The notes under the pieces: model-generated
Seen by the model: only the letters and a program-made list of their open reading frames with translations
The model's database searches: none
Told to the model about the DNA's origin: nothing
Source: Planomonospora sp. ID67723
GTDB taxonomy: Bacteria; Actinomycetota; Actinomycetes; Streptosporangiales; Streptosporangiaceae
Assembly (NCBI RefSeq): GCF_015711605.1
Contig: NZ_JABTEZ010000002.1
Span: forward strand, 1,674,001-1,738,000
Direction of reading: 5' to 3'
Length of the DNA: 64,000 nt
Position numbers and translations under genes: made by a program
Shown: positions 18,175 to 27,171 of the stretch, piece by piece
Layout of the letters: every line of letters starts with the position of its first letter
Position numbering within the stretch: the first letter of the stretch is position 1

Positions 18175-20490
18175 ATGGAGAAACTACAGCGGATCGACGC
18201 CTACTGGAGAGCGGCCAACTACCTGTCGGTCGGGCAGATCTACCTGCTGGACAACCCCCTGCTGACCGAGTCCCTGGCCGCCGAGCACGTCAAGCCCCGC
18301 CTGCTCGGGCACTGGGGCACCACGCCGGGACTGAACTTCTGCTTCGCCCACCTCAACCAGGTCATCATCGAACGCGACCAGGAGATGATCTACATCGCCG
18401 GTCCCGGGCACGGCGGCCCCGCCGCGGTCGCGCACGCCTGGCTGGAGGGCTCCTATTCCAGTAAATACCCCGACATCCCGCAGAACGCGGCAGGCATGCG
18501 CCAGCTGTTCCGTCAGTTCTCCTTCCCCGGCGGCGTCCCCAGCCACGTCGCCCCCGAGACCCCCGGTTCCATCCACGAAGGCGGCGAACTCGGCTACGCC
18601 CTCGCCCACGCCTACGGCGCCGCCTTCGACAACCCCCGTCTGGTGGTCGCGTGCGTCATCGGGGACGGCGAAGCCGAGACCGGCCCCCTGGCCGCCAGCT
18701 GGCACTCCAACAAGTTCCTCGACCCCTACCGCGACGGCGTCGTGCTGCCCATCCTGCACCTGAACGGCTACAAGATCGCCAACCCGACGGTCCTGGCCCG
18801 CATCCCCGAAGAAGAGCTGATCAAGCTCATGGAGGGCTACGGCTACCGCCCCCACATCGTCTCCGGCGACGACCCGGCCACCATGCACGAGCTCATGCAG
18901 CGCACCCTCGACACCGTCTTCGACCAGATCGCCGAGTTCAAGGACGGCCGCGCCCAGCGCCTCCCCATGATCATCCTACGGACGCCCAAGGGCTGGACCG
19001 GCCCCCGCGAGGTCGACGGCCTCCAGGTCGAGGGCACCTGGCGCTCCCACCAGGTGCCGCTGGCCGCGGTCCGCGACGACGCCGCCCACCGGGCGATGCT
19101 CGAAGAATGGATGCGCTCCTACCGGCCCGAAGAGCTCTTCGACGCCGACGGCCGCCCGATGCCCGAGATCGTGCAGCTGGTGCCCGAAGGCCGGCGCCGG
19201 ATGAGCGCCAGCCCGCACGCCAACGGCGGTGAGGTCCTGCGCCCCCTGGCCATCCCCGACTTCCGCAACTACGCCGTCGAGGTCAAGGCCCCCGCCGCCC
19301 AGCTGACCGAGCCCACCCGCGTCCTGGGCGCCTTCCTGCGCGACGTCATCGCCGCCAACCCGCACACCTTCCGCCTGATGGGCCCCGACGAGACCGCCTC
19401 CAACCGGCTCGGCGCGGTCTTCGAGGCGACCGGCCGCGCCTGGAACGCCGAGACCCTGCCCGGCGACGACGACCTCGCCCCCGGCGGCCGCGTCATGGAA
19501 GTGCTCAGCGAACACCTGTGCCAGGGATGGCTGGAGGGCTATCTCCTGACCGGCCGCCACGGCCTGTTCAACTGCTATGAGGCCTTCATCCACATCGTCG
19601 ACGCGATGTTCAACCAGCACGCCAAATGGCTCGACGCATGCAACGACATCCCCTGGCGGCGGCCCATCGCCTCACTCAACTACCTGCTGTCCTCCCACGT
19701 CTGGCGCCAGGACCACAACGGCTTCAGCCACCAGGACCCCGGCTTCCTCGACGTCGTCGTCAACAAGAAAGCCAACGTGGTGCGGGTCTACCTGCCGCCG
19801 GACGCCAACACCCTGCTGTCGGTGGGCGACCACTGCCTGCGCTCCCACAACTACGTCAACGTCGTCGTCGCCGGCAAGCAGCCCGTCCTCGATCTGTTCA
19901 CCATGGACGAGGCCATCGTCCACTGCACCCGTGGTCTGGGCATCATCGAATGGGCCAGCAACGACGCCGGAGCCGAGCCCGACGTCGTGCTGGCCTGCGC
20001 CGGCGACGTGCCGACCCTGGAGACCCTCGCCGCCGCCGCGCTCCTGCGTGAGCACCTGCCCGGGCTGAAGGTCCGCGTCGTCAACGTCGTCGACCTGATG
20101 CGCCTGCAGCCGTCGACCGAGCACCCGCACGGCATGCCCGACGCCGAGTTCGACGCCCTGTTCACCACCGACAAGCCCGTGATCTTCAACTTCCACGGCT
20201 ACCCCTGGCTGATCCACCGCCTCACCTACCGCCGCGCCGGCCATGCCAACATCCATGTGCGCGGATACAAGGAGGAGGGGACCACCACTACTCCCTTCGA
20301 CATGGTCATGCTCAACGACATCGACCGCTACCACCTGGTCATGGACGTCATCGACCGCGTCCCCGGCCTCGGCACCACCGCCGCCCACCTGCGCCAGCAG
20401 ATGTCCGACACCCGCCTGCGCGCCCGCGCCCACACCCGCGAGCACGGCGAGGACGTCCCCGACATCCGCGACTGGACCTGGCCCCGGTGA
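18175..20490 (+). CDS. xfp: Xylulose-5-phosphate/fructose-6-phosphate phosphoketolase
   Basis: A 771-residue thiamine-diphosphate enzyme that cleaves xylulose 5-phosphate (or fructose 6-phosphate) with phosphate to acetyl phosphate and glyceraldehyde 3-phosphate (or erythrose 4-phosphate). Landmarks are [32 protein letters not shown], and the thiamine-diphosphate motif [20 protein letters not shown], followed by [11 protein letters not shown]. Downstream come [20 protein letters not shown] and the C-terminal domain. The length is the usual one. ATG 18175 has a GAAGGG site; the upstream ATG at 18142 lacks one. With pyruvate formate-lyase next door it points to fermentative acetyl-phosphate/ATP production under low oxygen. 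Confidence 0.92.
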   Translation: MEKLQRIDAYWRAANYLSVGQIYLLDNPLLTESLAAEHVKPRLLGHWGTTPGLNFCFAHLNQVIIERDQEMIYIAGPGHGGPAAVAHAWLEGSYSSKYPDIPQNAAGMRQLFRQFSFPGGVPSHVAPETPGSIHEGGELGYALAHAYGAAFDNPRLVVACVIGDGEAETGPLAASWHSNKFLDPYRDGVVLPILHLNGYKIANPTVLARIPEEELIKLMEGYGYRPHIVSGDDPATMHELMQRTLDTVFDQIAEFKDGRAQRLPMIILRTPKGWTGPREVDGLQVEGTWRSHQVPLAAVRDDAAHRAMLEEWMRSYRPEELFDADGRPMPEIVQLVPEGRRRMSASPHANGGEVLRPLAIPDFRNYAVEVKAPAAQLTEPTRVLGAFLRDVIAANPHTFRLMGPDETASNRLGAVFEATGRAWNAETLPGDDDLAPGGRVMEVLSEHLCQGWLEGYLLTGRHGLFNCYEAFIHIVDAMFNQHAKWLDACNDIPWRRPIASLNYLLSSHVWRQDHNGFSHQDPGFLDVVVNKKANVVRVYLPPDANTLLSVGDHCLRSHNYVNVVVAGKQPVLDLFTMDEAIVHCTRGLGIIEWASNDAGAEPDVVLACAGDVPTLETLAAAALLREHLPGLKVRVVNVVDLMRLQPSTEHPHGMPDAEFDALFTTDKPVIFNFHGYPWLIHRLTYRRAGHANIHVRGYKEEGTTTTPFDMVMLNDIDRYHLVMDVIDRVPGLGTTAAHLRQQMSDTRLRARAHTREHGEDVPDIRDWTWPR

Positions 20491-20653
20491 TCGACGACAG
20501 CCTCTGCCGGGATTCCGGGAACCGGTAGCGGTAGATGACCATCGTCGGCCGGCGGCGGCGAGTCGGGTCCAGAGGCTCCCCTTCTGAGCCCGGCGTCGCC
20601 CCCGGCTCCGGTGGCGATTGCGATGTGGGACCCGGCCGCCGGGTCCGGTGAGC

Positions 20654-21379
20654 TCAGCGGCTGGTCACGCCGTGGGCGCGGAACTGCGCGTGCACGCGCT
20701 CCAGCAGCGCGGCGTCCGGCGGTTCGACGCCCGGGAGGGGGTAGGGCAGGCCGAGTTCGGCGTACTTGTGCTCCGCCATCCGGTGGTACGGCAGGACGTC
20801 GACGTGCTCGACGTTGGGCAGCGTGGCGGCGAAGGCCGCGAGTCCGTCGACGTTCTCCTCGGCGTCGGTCAGTCCGGGCACCAGCACGAACCGGATCCAG
20901 GTGGGCGTGCCCAGCTCGGCCAGGCGGCGCGCGAAGCGCAGCGTGGGGGAGAGGCCGGCCCTGGTGACGCGCCGGTAGGTCCGCGGGTCCCACGACTTGA
21001 CGTCCAGCAGGACGAGGTCGGTGTCGGCGAGCATCGCGTCGGTGGCGCGCTCGCCGAGGAAGCCGGAGGTGTCCAGGGCCGTGTGCAGGCCCAGCTCGCG
21101 GCAGCGGCGCAGGATCTCACCGGTGAAGGCGGGCTGCTGAAGCGGCTCGCCGCCGCTGACGGTGACACCGCCGCCGGCGATCTCGATGAACCTGCGGTAG
21201 CGCTTGATGCGAGCCATGAGCTCGTCGGCGGTGGTCGGCGTACCCGACCGCCGCTGCCAGGTGTCGGGGTTGTGGCAGTACAGGCAGCGCAGCGGACAGC
21301 CGGCGGTGAACACCACGAAACGGGTGCCGGGCCCGTCCACCCCGGTGGAGATGTCCCAGGAGTGGACGGAGCCGGTCAC
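20654..21379 (-). CDS. pflA: Pyruvate formate-lyase activating enzyme (radical SAM)
   Basis: The activase uses SAM and a [4Fe-4S] cluster to make the glycyl radical on PflB. The radical-SAM cysteines are in AGCPLRCLYCHNPDTW (C-x3-C-x2-C), followed by VTVSGGEPLQQPAF. The start GTG 21379 gives 241 residues with the usual opening MTGSVHSWDISTGVDGPG. An in-frame ATG at 21496, inside pflB, would add 39 residues encoded largely by a 12-bp tandem repeat. The gene follows pflB on the same strand and is surely co-transcribed. Confidence 0.9.
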   Translation of the reverse strand: MTGSVHSWDISTGVDGPGTRFVVFTAGCPLRCLYCHNPDTWQRRSGTPTTADELMARIKRYRRFIEIAGGGVTVSGGEPLQQPAFTGEILRRCRELGLHTALDTSGFLGERATDAMLADTDLVLLDVKSWDPRTYRRVTRAGLSPTLRFARRLAELGTPTWIRFVLVPGLTDAEENVDGLAAFAATLPNVEHVDVLPYHRMAEHKYAELGLPYPLPGVEPPDAALLERVHAQFRAHGVTSR

Positions 21380-21385
21380 GGGGCC

Positions 21386-21440
21386 GGCAGTGAGCCCGGC
21401 AGTGAGCCCGGCAGTGAGCCCGGCAGTGAGCCCGGCAGTG
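21386..21440. repeat. 12-bp tandem repeat between pflB and pflA
   Basis: Four exact copies of GGCAGTGAGCCC (21386-21433) and a partial fifth. The unit length is a multiple of three, so on the minus strand it would encode repeated T-A-G-L if the upstream pflA start is used. Otherwise it is the spacer between the pflB stop and the pflA GTG. Confidence 0.85.
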
Positions 21441-21461
21441 GGCCGGGCCGCGGCGCCCGGC

Positions 21462-23723
21462 TCAGAGCGAGCCGTGGAAGGTGCGGTTGACGACATCGAG
21501 CTGCTGCTTCCTGGTCAGGCGGACGAAGTTGACCGCGTACCCGGAGACCCGGATGGTGAGCTGGGGATACTTGTCGGGGTTGTCCATCGCGTCGAGCAGG
21601 ATGTCGCGGTTGAGGACGTTGACGTTCATGTGGAAGCCGCCGCCGTCGAAGTAGCCGTCCAGCAGGCCGGCCAGGTTGCCGATCCGCTCGGCGGGGGTAC
21701 GGCCCAGCCCGGCGGGCGTCACCGTGTTGGTGAGCGAGATGCCGTCCTTGGCCTGATCGTAGGGGAGCTTGGCGACCGAGAGCGCCGAGGCGACCATGCC
21801 GTGCCGGTCGCGGCCGTTCATCGGGTTGGCGCCCGGCGCGAACGGCTCGCCCGCGCGGCGGCCGTCGGGGGTGTTGCCGGTGTGCTCGCCGTACACCACG
21901 TTGGAGGTGATGGTCAGCACCGACTGGGTGTGCTCGGCGCCGCGGTAGGACGGGTACCTGCGGATCTTCTCCATGAAGCTCCGCACCAGCCCGGCCGCGA
22001 TGTCGTCGACCCGGTCGTCGTCGTTGCCGAAGGCCGGGTAGCCGCCCTCGACGACGTAGTCGACGGCCAGGCCGGTCTCGTCGCGGATCACCCGCACACC
22101 GCCGTACCTGATGGCCGAGAGGCTGTCGGCGGCCACTGACAGCCCGGCGATGCCGCAGGCGAGGGTGCGCTTGACGGGGTAGTCGTGCAACGCCATCTCG
22201 ATGCGCTCGTAGGCGTACTTGTCGTGCATGTAGTGGATGACGTTGAGGGCGTCCACGTAGGTCTCGGCCAGCCAGTCCATCATCCGGTCCAGCGCCGCGG
22301 CGACCTCGTCGTAGGAGAGGTAATCGCCGGTGACCAGGGGGAGGGCGGGTCCGACCTGCTCGCCGGTGATCTCGTCGCGGCCGCCGTTGATCGCGTACAG
22401 CAGGGTCTTGGCCAGGTTGACCCGGGCGCCGAAGAACTGCATCTGCCGTCCCACCGGCGCGGCCGAGACGCAGCAGGCGATGGCGGTGTCGTCGCCGTAC
22501 TCGGGCCGCAGCAGCTCGTCGTTCTCGTACTGGATCGAGCTGGTCTCGATCGAGGTGCGGGCGCAGAACCGCTTGAACCCCTCCGGCAGGTCGGGCGACC
22601 AGAGCACGGTCAGGTTGGGCTCGGGCGCGGGTCCCAGGTTGTGCAGCGTCTGCAGGAACCGGAAGCTGGTCCTCGTGACCAGGGTGCGGCCGTCGCGGCC
22701 CATCCCGCCGATCGACTCGGTGACCCAGGTGGGATCGCCGGAGAACAGCTGGTCGTACTCGGGGGTGCGCAGGAACCGCACGATCCGCAGCTTGATCACG
22801 AAGTCGTCGACCAGCTCCTGGGCCCAGCTCTCGTCGATCGTGCCCTCCTCCAGGTCGCGCTGGAGGTAGACGTCCAGGAAGGTGGAGGTGCGGCCCAGCG
22901 ACATCGCGGCACCGTTCTGCTCCTTGACGGCCGCCAGATAGCCGAAGTACAGCCACTGGATCGCCTCCTGGGCCGTGCCGGCGGGCCCGGCGATGTCGAA
23001 GCCGTAGGAGGCGGCCATCTCCTTGAGCTCGCCCAGCGCGCGGATCTGCTCGGCCAGCTCCTCCCGGTCGCGGATGACGTCCGGGCTGGAGAGCACCTCG
23101 TCCAGGGTGCGCAGCTCAGCCTTCTTGACCTCGATGAGCTGGTCGACGCCGTAGAGGGCGACGCGCCGGTAGTCGCCGATGATGCGGCCCCGGCCGTAGG
23201 CGTCGGGCAGGCCGGTGATGACGCCCGAACGGCGGGCCGCCCGGATCCGCGGCGTGTACGCGTCGAAGACGCCGGCGTTGTGCGTCTTGCGGTACTTGGT
23301 GAAGATCTCGTTCACCCGGGGGTCAGGTGTGTATCCGTAGGCGGCCAGGCCGTTCTCGACCATCCGCAGCCCGCCGTTGGGCATGATCGCCCGCTTCAGC
23401 GGGGCGTCGGTCTGCAACCCGACGATCAGCTCGCGGTCCCGGTCGATGTAACCGGGGGCGTGCGAGGTGATCGAAGAGGGGGTCGAGGCGTCCACGTCGT
23501 GGATCCCGCGCGCCCGCTCCTCGGGGAACATCGCGGTCAGGCGGTCCCAGACGGCCAGCGTGCGTGTCGTGGGCCCGGCCAGGAAGCCCTCGTCCCCGGT
23601 GTAGGGCGTGTAGTTGGCCCGCACGAAGTCCCGCACGTCGATGTCCGAGCACCAGATCCCCCGGTGGAAGCCGCGCCAGGCGCCTTTCTCGGCGACGTGC
23701 CAGGTCTCAAGGGTGATGCTCAT
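21462..23723 (-). CDS. pflB: Pyruvate formate-lyase (formate C-acetyltransferase)
   Basis: A 753-residue glycyl-radical enzyme converting pyruvate and CoA to acetyl-CoA and formate. The catalytic cysteine pair is C417-C418 in IACCVSAAP. The glycyl-radical site is G728 in [12 protein letters not shown] near the C-terminus. Length and both motifs match the Escherichia coli enzyme. ATG 23723 follows AGGAGG. A DosR-like box (GGGACCTTGGTCAC, 23809-23822) lies 86 bases upstream. The enzyme is oxygen-sensitive, so its presence implies real anaerobic metabolism in this actinomycete. Confidence 0.95.
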   Translation of the reverse strand: MSITLETWHVAEKGAWRGFHRGIWCSDIDVRDFVRANYTPYTGDEGFLAGPTTRTLAVWDRLTAMFPEERARGIHDVDASTPSSITSHAPGYIDRDRELIVGLQTDAPLKRAIMPNGGLRMVENGLAAYGYTPDPRVNEIFTKYRKTHNAGVFDAYTPRIRAARRSGVITGLPDAYGRGRIIGDYRRVALYGVDQLIEVKKAELRTLDEVLSSPDVIRDREELAEQIRALGELKEMAASYGFDIAGPAGTAQEAIQWLYFGYLAAVKEQNGAAMSLGRTSTFLDVYLQRDLEEGTIDESWAQELVDDFVIKLRIVRFLRTPEYDQLFSGDPTWVTESIGGMGRDGRTLVTRTSFRFLQTLHNLGPAPEPNLTVLWSPDLPEGFKRFCARTSIETSSIQYENDELLRPEYGDDTAIACCVSAAPVGRQMQFFGARVNLAKTLLYAINGGRDEITGEQVGPALPLVTGDYLSYDEVAAALDRMMDWLAETYVDALNVIHYMHDKYAYERIEMALHDYPVKRTLACGIAGLSVAADSLSAIRYGGVRVIRDETGLAVDYVVEGGYPAFGNDDDRVDDIAAGLVRSFMEKIRRYPSYRGAEHTQSVLTITSNVVYGEHTGNTPDGRRAGEPFAPGANPMNGRDRHGMVASALSVAKLPYDQAKDGISLTNTVTPAGLGRTPAERIGNLAGLLDGYFDGGGFHMNVNVLNRDILLDAMDNPDKYPQLTIRVSGYAVNFVRLTRKQQLDVVNRTFHGSL

Positions 23724-23872
23724 GACGGGACCTCCTGCGAACTTCGGTAGTGATCCCATCTTCGGCAGCCGGACGCCGGACGGCCGGAGGAAGACGTCCC
23801 CGCGGAGGGGGACCTTGGTCACGAGCGGATGAAGTCCGACGGCCCTCCGGCAGCAGCGGGGGCGTGGAACGC

Positions 23873-23908
23873 GTGACCCCGCACGTCCGGCGGATCGTGC
23901 GGGGTCAC
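23873..23908. terminator. 12-bp perfect hairpin between the nitroreductase and pflB genes
   Basis: Arms GTGACCCCGCAC (23873-23884) and its complement (23897-23908) with a 12-base loop. It is positioned as the terminator of the minus-strand nitroreductase gene, upstream of the pflB promoter. Confidence 0.65.
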
Positions 23909-23980
23909 GGCTCTACGGGGTCACGGCTCTACGGGGATGCGGCTCTGTGGTGGTACGGCTCTGTGGTGGTACGGCGTGCG
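23901..23980. repeat. Five degenerate 16-bp tandem repeats
   Basis: Units at 23901, 23917, 23933, 23949 and 23965. The first two are identical (GGGGTCACGGCTCTAC) and the others drift (for example GGTGGTACGGCTCTGT). The array overlaps the right arm of the hairpin and ends 13 bases before the nitroreductase stop. Confidence 0.75.
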
Positions 23981-23993
23981 GGATCGCCGCAGG

Positions 23994-24956
23994 TCACGCC
24001 GCCCGGAGCAGTTCCGGGACCGGCCGGCGCGGGGCGCGCGGTACGGCGGGGCCGTACCCGAGACGGATGATCACCTGGGGGTGGCCGCCGGGGTGCCGGG
24101 GGTCGGTGTGGCGGCGCATGTCGCGCAGGTCCAGAGGCTGGTTGAGGAACGAGGCGGAGACGCCGTGCAGGGTGGCGACGAGCAGGACGCGCTGCAGGGC
24201 CTGACCGGCGCGCAGCCAGTCCGCCGGGCCGTCACCCGGGGTGGTCAGGACGGCGAGCTGGGGATGGGCCTCGAAGCGGACCCTCTCCCTGGTCACCCGC
24301 GCGAAGTCGCGTACGGGCGCGAGGTCGCCGATCGGCCGGGGCCCCTGGACGTAGGGCGGCACGCCGTCGGAGTCCGACTGCCCGGAGGTCCACCGGGCCA
24401 GCTCGGTGCGGTAGCCGCGGTTGCCCGTGAGCGCCTCCTCGGCCGTGGCGACCTCCTCCAGGAGTGCGGCGCTCGCCGGGGCGCGGAGGGGGACCAGAGC
24501 GGCCCCTTCGATCCGGGCCGTCGTGATCAGCTCGTCCATGACCGTCTGCGGGACGGGGGCGCCGGTGAACGGCTGCCGGTTGGTGCGCCGGGTCTTGATC
24601 GCTCCGTACAGGTCGTGCTCGGCCGCCGAGGCGGGCGCGGCGGATGCGGGCCGTACGGCGGCCAGCAGGGTGGGTGAGCCGTCCCCGGCGCCCGGGACGG
24701 ACCAGGTGACCGGCCGGTGGCCGCTCACGCGCAGGGCGAGCCGGAGGTTGAGCAGGGCCGCGCCGCAGCTGATGCGCAGGGAGCGGCCGCGCGGGTCGGC
24801 GACCTTCAGCCAGCGGTCCGGGTCGGCGTGGAGTTCGACGTACTCCCGATGGCGGACGATGAAGCGCCACGGCTGGGTGTTGTGCACCGAGGGCGCGGCT
24901 CCGGCCGCGGTGATGAGACGGCGTGCTCCGGCGTGCGTGGCGAGTGGGTTGAGCAT
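23994..24956 (-). CDS. Acg-like nitroreductase-fold protein
   Basis: A 320-residue protein of the Acg family, a double nitroreductase-like fold known from the mycobacterial DosR regulon (Rv2032 type). The opening APSVHNTQPWRFIVRHREYV is the flavin-site signature; later come RRTNRQPFTGAPVP and TLHGVSASFLNQPLDL. Acg-type proteins bind FMN but are thought to sequester rather than reduce. The start is fixed by AAGGAGG before ATG 24956. Three DosR-like boxes lie 51-103 bases upstream, so strong hypoxic control is likely. Confidence 0.8.
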   Translation of the reverse strand: MLNPLATHAGARRLITAAGAAPSVHNTQPWRFIVRHREYVELHADPDRWLKVADPRGRSLRISCGAALLNLRLALRVSGHRPVTWSVPGAGDGSPTLLAAVRPASAAPASAAEHDLYGAIKTRRTNRQPFTGAPVPQTVMDELITTARIEGAALVPLRAPASAALLEEVATAEEALTGNRGYRTELARWTSGQSDSDGVPPYVQGPRPIGDLAPVRDFARVTRERVRFEAHPQLAVLTTPGDGPADWLRAGQALQRVLLVATLHGVSASFLNQPLDLRDMRRHTDPRHPGGHPQVIIRLGYGPAVPRAPRRPVPELLRAA

Positions 24957-25006
24957 GGCGGAACCTCCTTGCCTTGAGATTCGTGCACCGCCACCGGCCG
25001 GGGGCA

Positions 25007-25059
25007 GGGGCGAAGGTCCCGGTGATGGGGGACCTCCGGACCGCAGGGACCTGCGGACG
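25007..25059. promoter_or_regulatory. Cluster of three DosR-like boxes
   Basis: GGGGCGAAGGTCCC (25007-25020), GGGACCTCCGGACC (25029-25042) and GGGACCTGCGGACG (25046-25059), spaced 22 and 17 bp. They lie between the divergent Acg-like gene (minus) and the gene at 25164 (plus), and so could serve both. Confidence 0.65.
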
Positions 25060-25163
25060 GGAGAAGGGCGCGCCCGGGTCGTGAGACGGGACGACACCGG
25101 CTCCCGGGAGCGCCTCGACCTCGCTGCACGGATTCAAGCGGTGACATTGCGTAATCTGCCCTC

Positions 25164-25529
25164 ATGTCAAAATCAGATGTCGCACTCCAGACCCTCGTCG
25201 ATGTCGTCACCCACACGCAGGCCGATATCAACATCACCGTGACAGCCGACGGCGCGCCCATCACCGGGATACTCATCTCCGCCGAGGAGTTCGCCACCAA
25301 CGTCGCCCAGCAGATAAGCCGGGCACACGACTTCGCCTCCGAGGACGTCAAGGGATTCAACCTCCTCTTCGAGCACCTCGGCGAGGCTGCCCGCGGGGAG
25401 TTCCTGCACTTGAGGAACGCGCATCTGACCACGTGCGCTGAGGCCCTCCAGGGAGAGGGCGGCTGGTGGCGCATCCGGATCGCCGACGTCAGCGGATGGT
25501 CCTGCGGCCAGGTGTCCATGCTGAGGTAG
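25164..25529 (+). CDS. Hypothetical protein, possibly GvpU-like
   Basis: A 121-residue cytosolic protein. The central part (INITVTADGAPITGILISAE) resembles the beta-hairpin of the gas-vesicle accessory protein GvpU and its relatives, but no other gas-vesicle gene is present. The rest is helical, with GGWWRIRIADVSGW at the end. It is divergent from the Acg-like gene across the triple DosR-like box, which suggests co-regulation. The family call is weak; the gene itself is well supported by its start and codon bias. Confidence 0.55.
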   Translation: MSKSDVALQTLVDVVTHTQADINITVTADGAPITGILISAEEFATNVAQQISRAHDFASEDVKGFNLLFEHLGEAARGEFLHLRNAHLTTCAEALQGEGGWWRIRIADVSGWSCGQVSMLR

Positions 25530-25860
25530 CTGGCCGGCGTGGCTCCGTCCGCCTCACACCGGCCCGGCGCCGTCAGCTCGCCGCGTTGCCTGGACCGCGG
25601 GCACTCGCCCGCGGGCTCGGCGCGTCAGGCATCCGGCCGCACTGCCGGCACCGAGTCCTCATCGTCTGCTCTGGGACGGAGGTCGTGGCGGTAAGGGATT
25701 TTAGCCTCCGGTCCGCGAGGGGCGGTTCACCGCAGACCGGGCGGTGGACGCCACCGGCGAGCGCGGACCGGGTCATTCCCGAGCGCCGGCCGAAGAGGCG
25801 GCAACGCCGCAGCCGTGATGTCCGAGCTTTCATCCACGCGGGAGCACGGGAGACGAGATC
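25530..25860. other. Intergenic stretch without a supported gene
   Basis: About 330 bases with no convincing frame, hairpin or box. Confidence 0.4.
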
Positions 25861-26190
25861 ATGAGTACGCAGGCACGGGCCAGATCCCGTGAGCTACGCG
25901 ACGCCAGGGCTGCCGCCGAGCGCCACAGGCAGAAGCGTATCCGCCTGGCCGTCGCCGTCGTGAGCAGCGGAGCCATCCTCCTGGTCCCGGCGCGGTACGC
26001 CCGGGACGGTCAGAGGCTGACGCTGATCAGCAAGCGATCCCGGACCCGGTGGCGCAGCATCGAGGGCGGCGCCCCGCTCCGGTTCACCCTGCGCGGTGAG
26101 GAGCGCACCGGGCAGGCGAGCGTCAGCCACGACCCGGAACGGGTACGGGCCTCGGTGCGGGCGGTGGCCCACCGCCCGTCCTCGGCGTGA
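25861..26190 (+). pseudogene. Chimeric ORF: membrane-anchor N-terminus joined to an F420-type nitroreductase fragment
   Basis: The first 40 residues (SRELRDARAAAERHRQKRIR, then LAVAVVSSGAILLV) look like the start of a single-pass membrane protein of the thioredoxin/DsbA-anchor type. The frame then passes directly into LVPARYARDGQRLTLISKRS and GGAPLRFTLRGEERTG. This aligns with the middle of the deazaflavin-type nitroreductase at 47856 (VPAGYAEQDGELLLVSR, GAPVRVLLRGREQRG). Both partners are incomplete, so this is a deletion fusion. It has a start codon and no internal stop, so a product is possible. Confidence 0.55.
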
Positions 26191-26204
26191 GGGACCTCGG
26201 GCCG
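26191..26204. promoter_or_regulatory. DosR-like box among gene remnants
   Basis: GGGACCTCGGGCCG lies immediately after the chimeric ORF and before the minus-strand BON remnant. It may be the orphaned promoter element of a deleted gene. Confidence 0.4.
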
Positions 26205-26257
26205 GTGGACACCCGGACCGGGAGCTTGATCCCGGGGAGGCGGGAGCCGTACGGGTT

Positions 26258-26385
26258 CTACCGGCCCGTCCAGGCCGGGCTGTCGTCCTCGTTCCACTGG
26301 ATCTCGTTGACGGCGTCGACCACACCGTTGATCCGCAGCGCCATCCGTGCGGCGATCTCCGCCTCGCTGCAGTCCCTCGTTACCG
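26258..26385 (-). pseudogene. C-terminal remnant of a BON-domain protein
   Basis: On the minus strand AEIAARMALRINGVVDAVNE followed by IQWNEDDSP and a stop looks like the end of a CBS-BON-type protein (conserved V-x-G-V-V-x-V-x-N-x-x-x-W-x-x-D-D). No start or upstream domain remains. Confidence 0.4.
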
Positions 26386-26481
26386 GGCCATCGTGCCGTT
26401 TCGGCGGGCCCTTTGCCCCTAAAACGGCCGGTCACCGCGCCGGACGATGAGGTCGGAACTCGACGTCGGAGGGAACCACCG

Positions 26482-26637
26482 ATGATCGGCATCAACGGCT
26501 CCGCCTCCTGCGTCTTCGACTCCGGTCTGCCCCAGGCCGACGGCGAGCTGGTCAAGGTCTTCGGCTGGTACGACAACGAACGGGGTTATGCCGACCGGCT
26601 GGTGGAGATGGCCGCACGCATGGCCACAGAACGGTAG
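26482..26637 (+). pseudogene. GAPDH with a large in-frame internal deletion
   Basis: A 51-residue frame with a strong GGAGGG site. It starts MIGING, the usual N-terminus of glyceraldehyde-3-phosphate dehydrogenase before FGRIGR. It then jumps to [20 protein letters not shown] and [14 protein letters not shown], the enzyme's C-terminal end. Roughly 280 central residues, including the catalytic cysteine, are gone, and the junction is in frame. It cannot be an enzyme; translation is possible. Confidence 0.7.
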
Positions 26638-26760
26638 CCGGCGGCCCGCGATGCCGTCCGTCGACGGCACGGACCTGCCGACGACGTCGCGGGACGGCTT
26701 GTGGCGTGACGGATGCAAGGGCGCAAAACATGTCGTCACGGTGCATCGGAGATACGTCGT

Positions 26761-26970
26761 GGCGATGACGCCGACACCCTCGTGGCCGGGCGTGAAGGGC
26801 GGCGCGGGCTTGACGGGCCAGTCACCGTGGGCGGCGTGGATGTCGGTGTGGCACAGGCCGCTGGCTTCGATGCGGACGAGGACCTGGTGGGCGTCGGGTT
26901 CGGGGATGGGGACCTCCTGGATCTCCAAGGGCTTGTCGAACGCGGTGACGACGGCGGCGCGCATGTTCAT
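26761..26970 (-). pseudogene. N-terminal fragment of a zinc-dependent alcohol dehydrogenase
   Basis: From ATG 26970 (site AAGGGAGAACC) the frame reads [20 protein letters not shown] and [19 protein letters not shown], then FTPGHEGVG. This is the AdhP-type N-terminus with catalytic-zinc ligands C40 and H62/E63. Homology stops after about 70 residues and the frame continues into unrelated sequence, so the Rossmann domain is lost. The DosR-like box at 27030 lies about 60 bases upstream, so the intact ancestor was probably in the hypoxia regulon. Confidence 0.65.
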
Positions 26971-27029
26971 GGTTCTCCCTTTCCTCGTTCTCATCTCCGA
27001 GCCTTCGCCCCGGCGGCCGGGCGGGATCA

Positions 27030-27043
27030 GGGCCTTTGGTCCT
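27030..27043. promoter_or_regulatory. DosR-like box
   Basis: GGGCCTTTGGTCCT lies between the divergent alcohol dehydrogenase remnant and the flavodoxin gene, about 130 bases before the latter. Confidence 0.55.
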
Positions 27044-27171
27044 CCCCGCGGTGGCCGTAGGCCCCTTCACCCGCGAACCGGCGGGCGGGATTCTGAAGAC
27101 GACCGGCAGGAGGCGAGACCGCCCCCGATCCCGCCTCCTGCCGAGCGTCAATGGACAGGGAGATGATCCTG

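Noticed and set aside
21386-21440. Tandem repeat considered as a CRISPR array
   Set aside because: Units are 12 bp and directly adjacent, with no spacers; there are no cas genes in the window.
22185-23750. A 521-codon open frame antisense to pflB
   Set aside because: Same cause: low-complexity valine/glycine/aspartate-rich translation opposite a well-supported gene.
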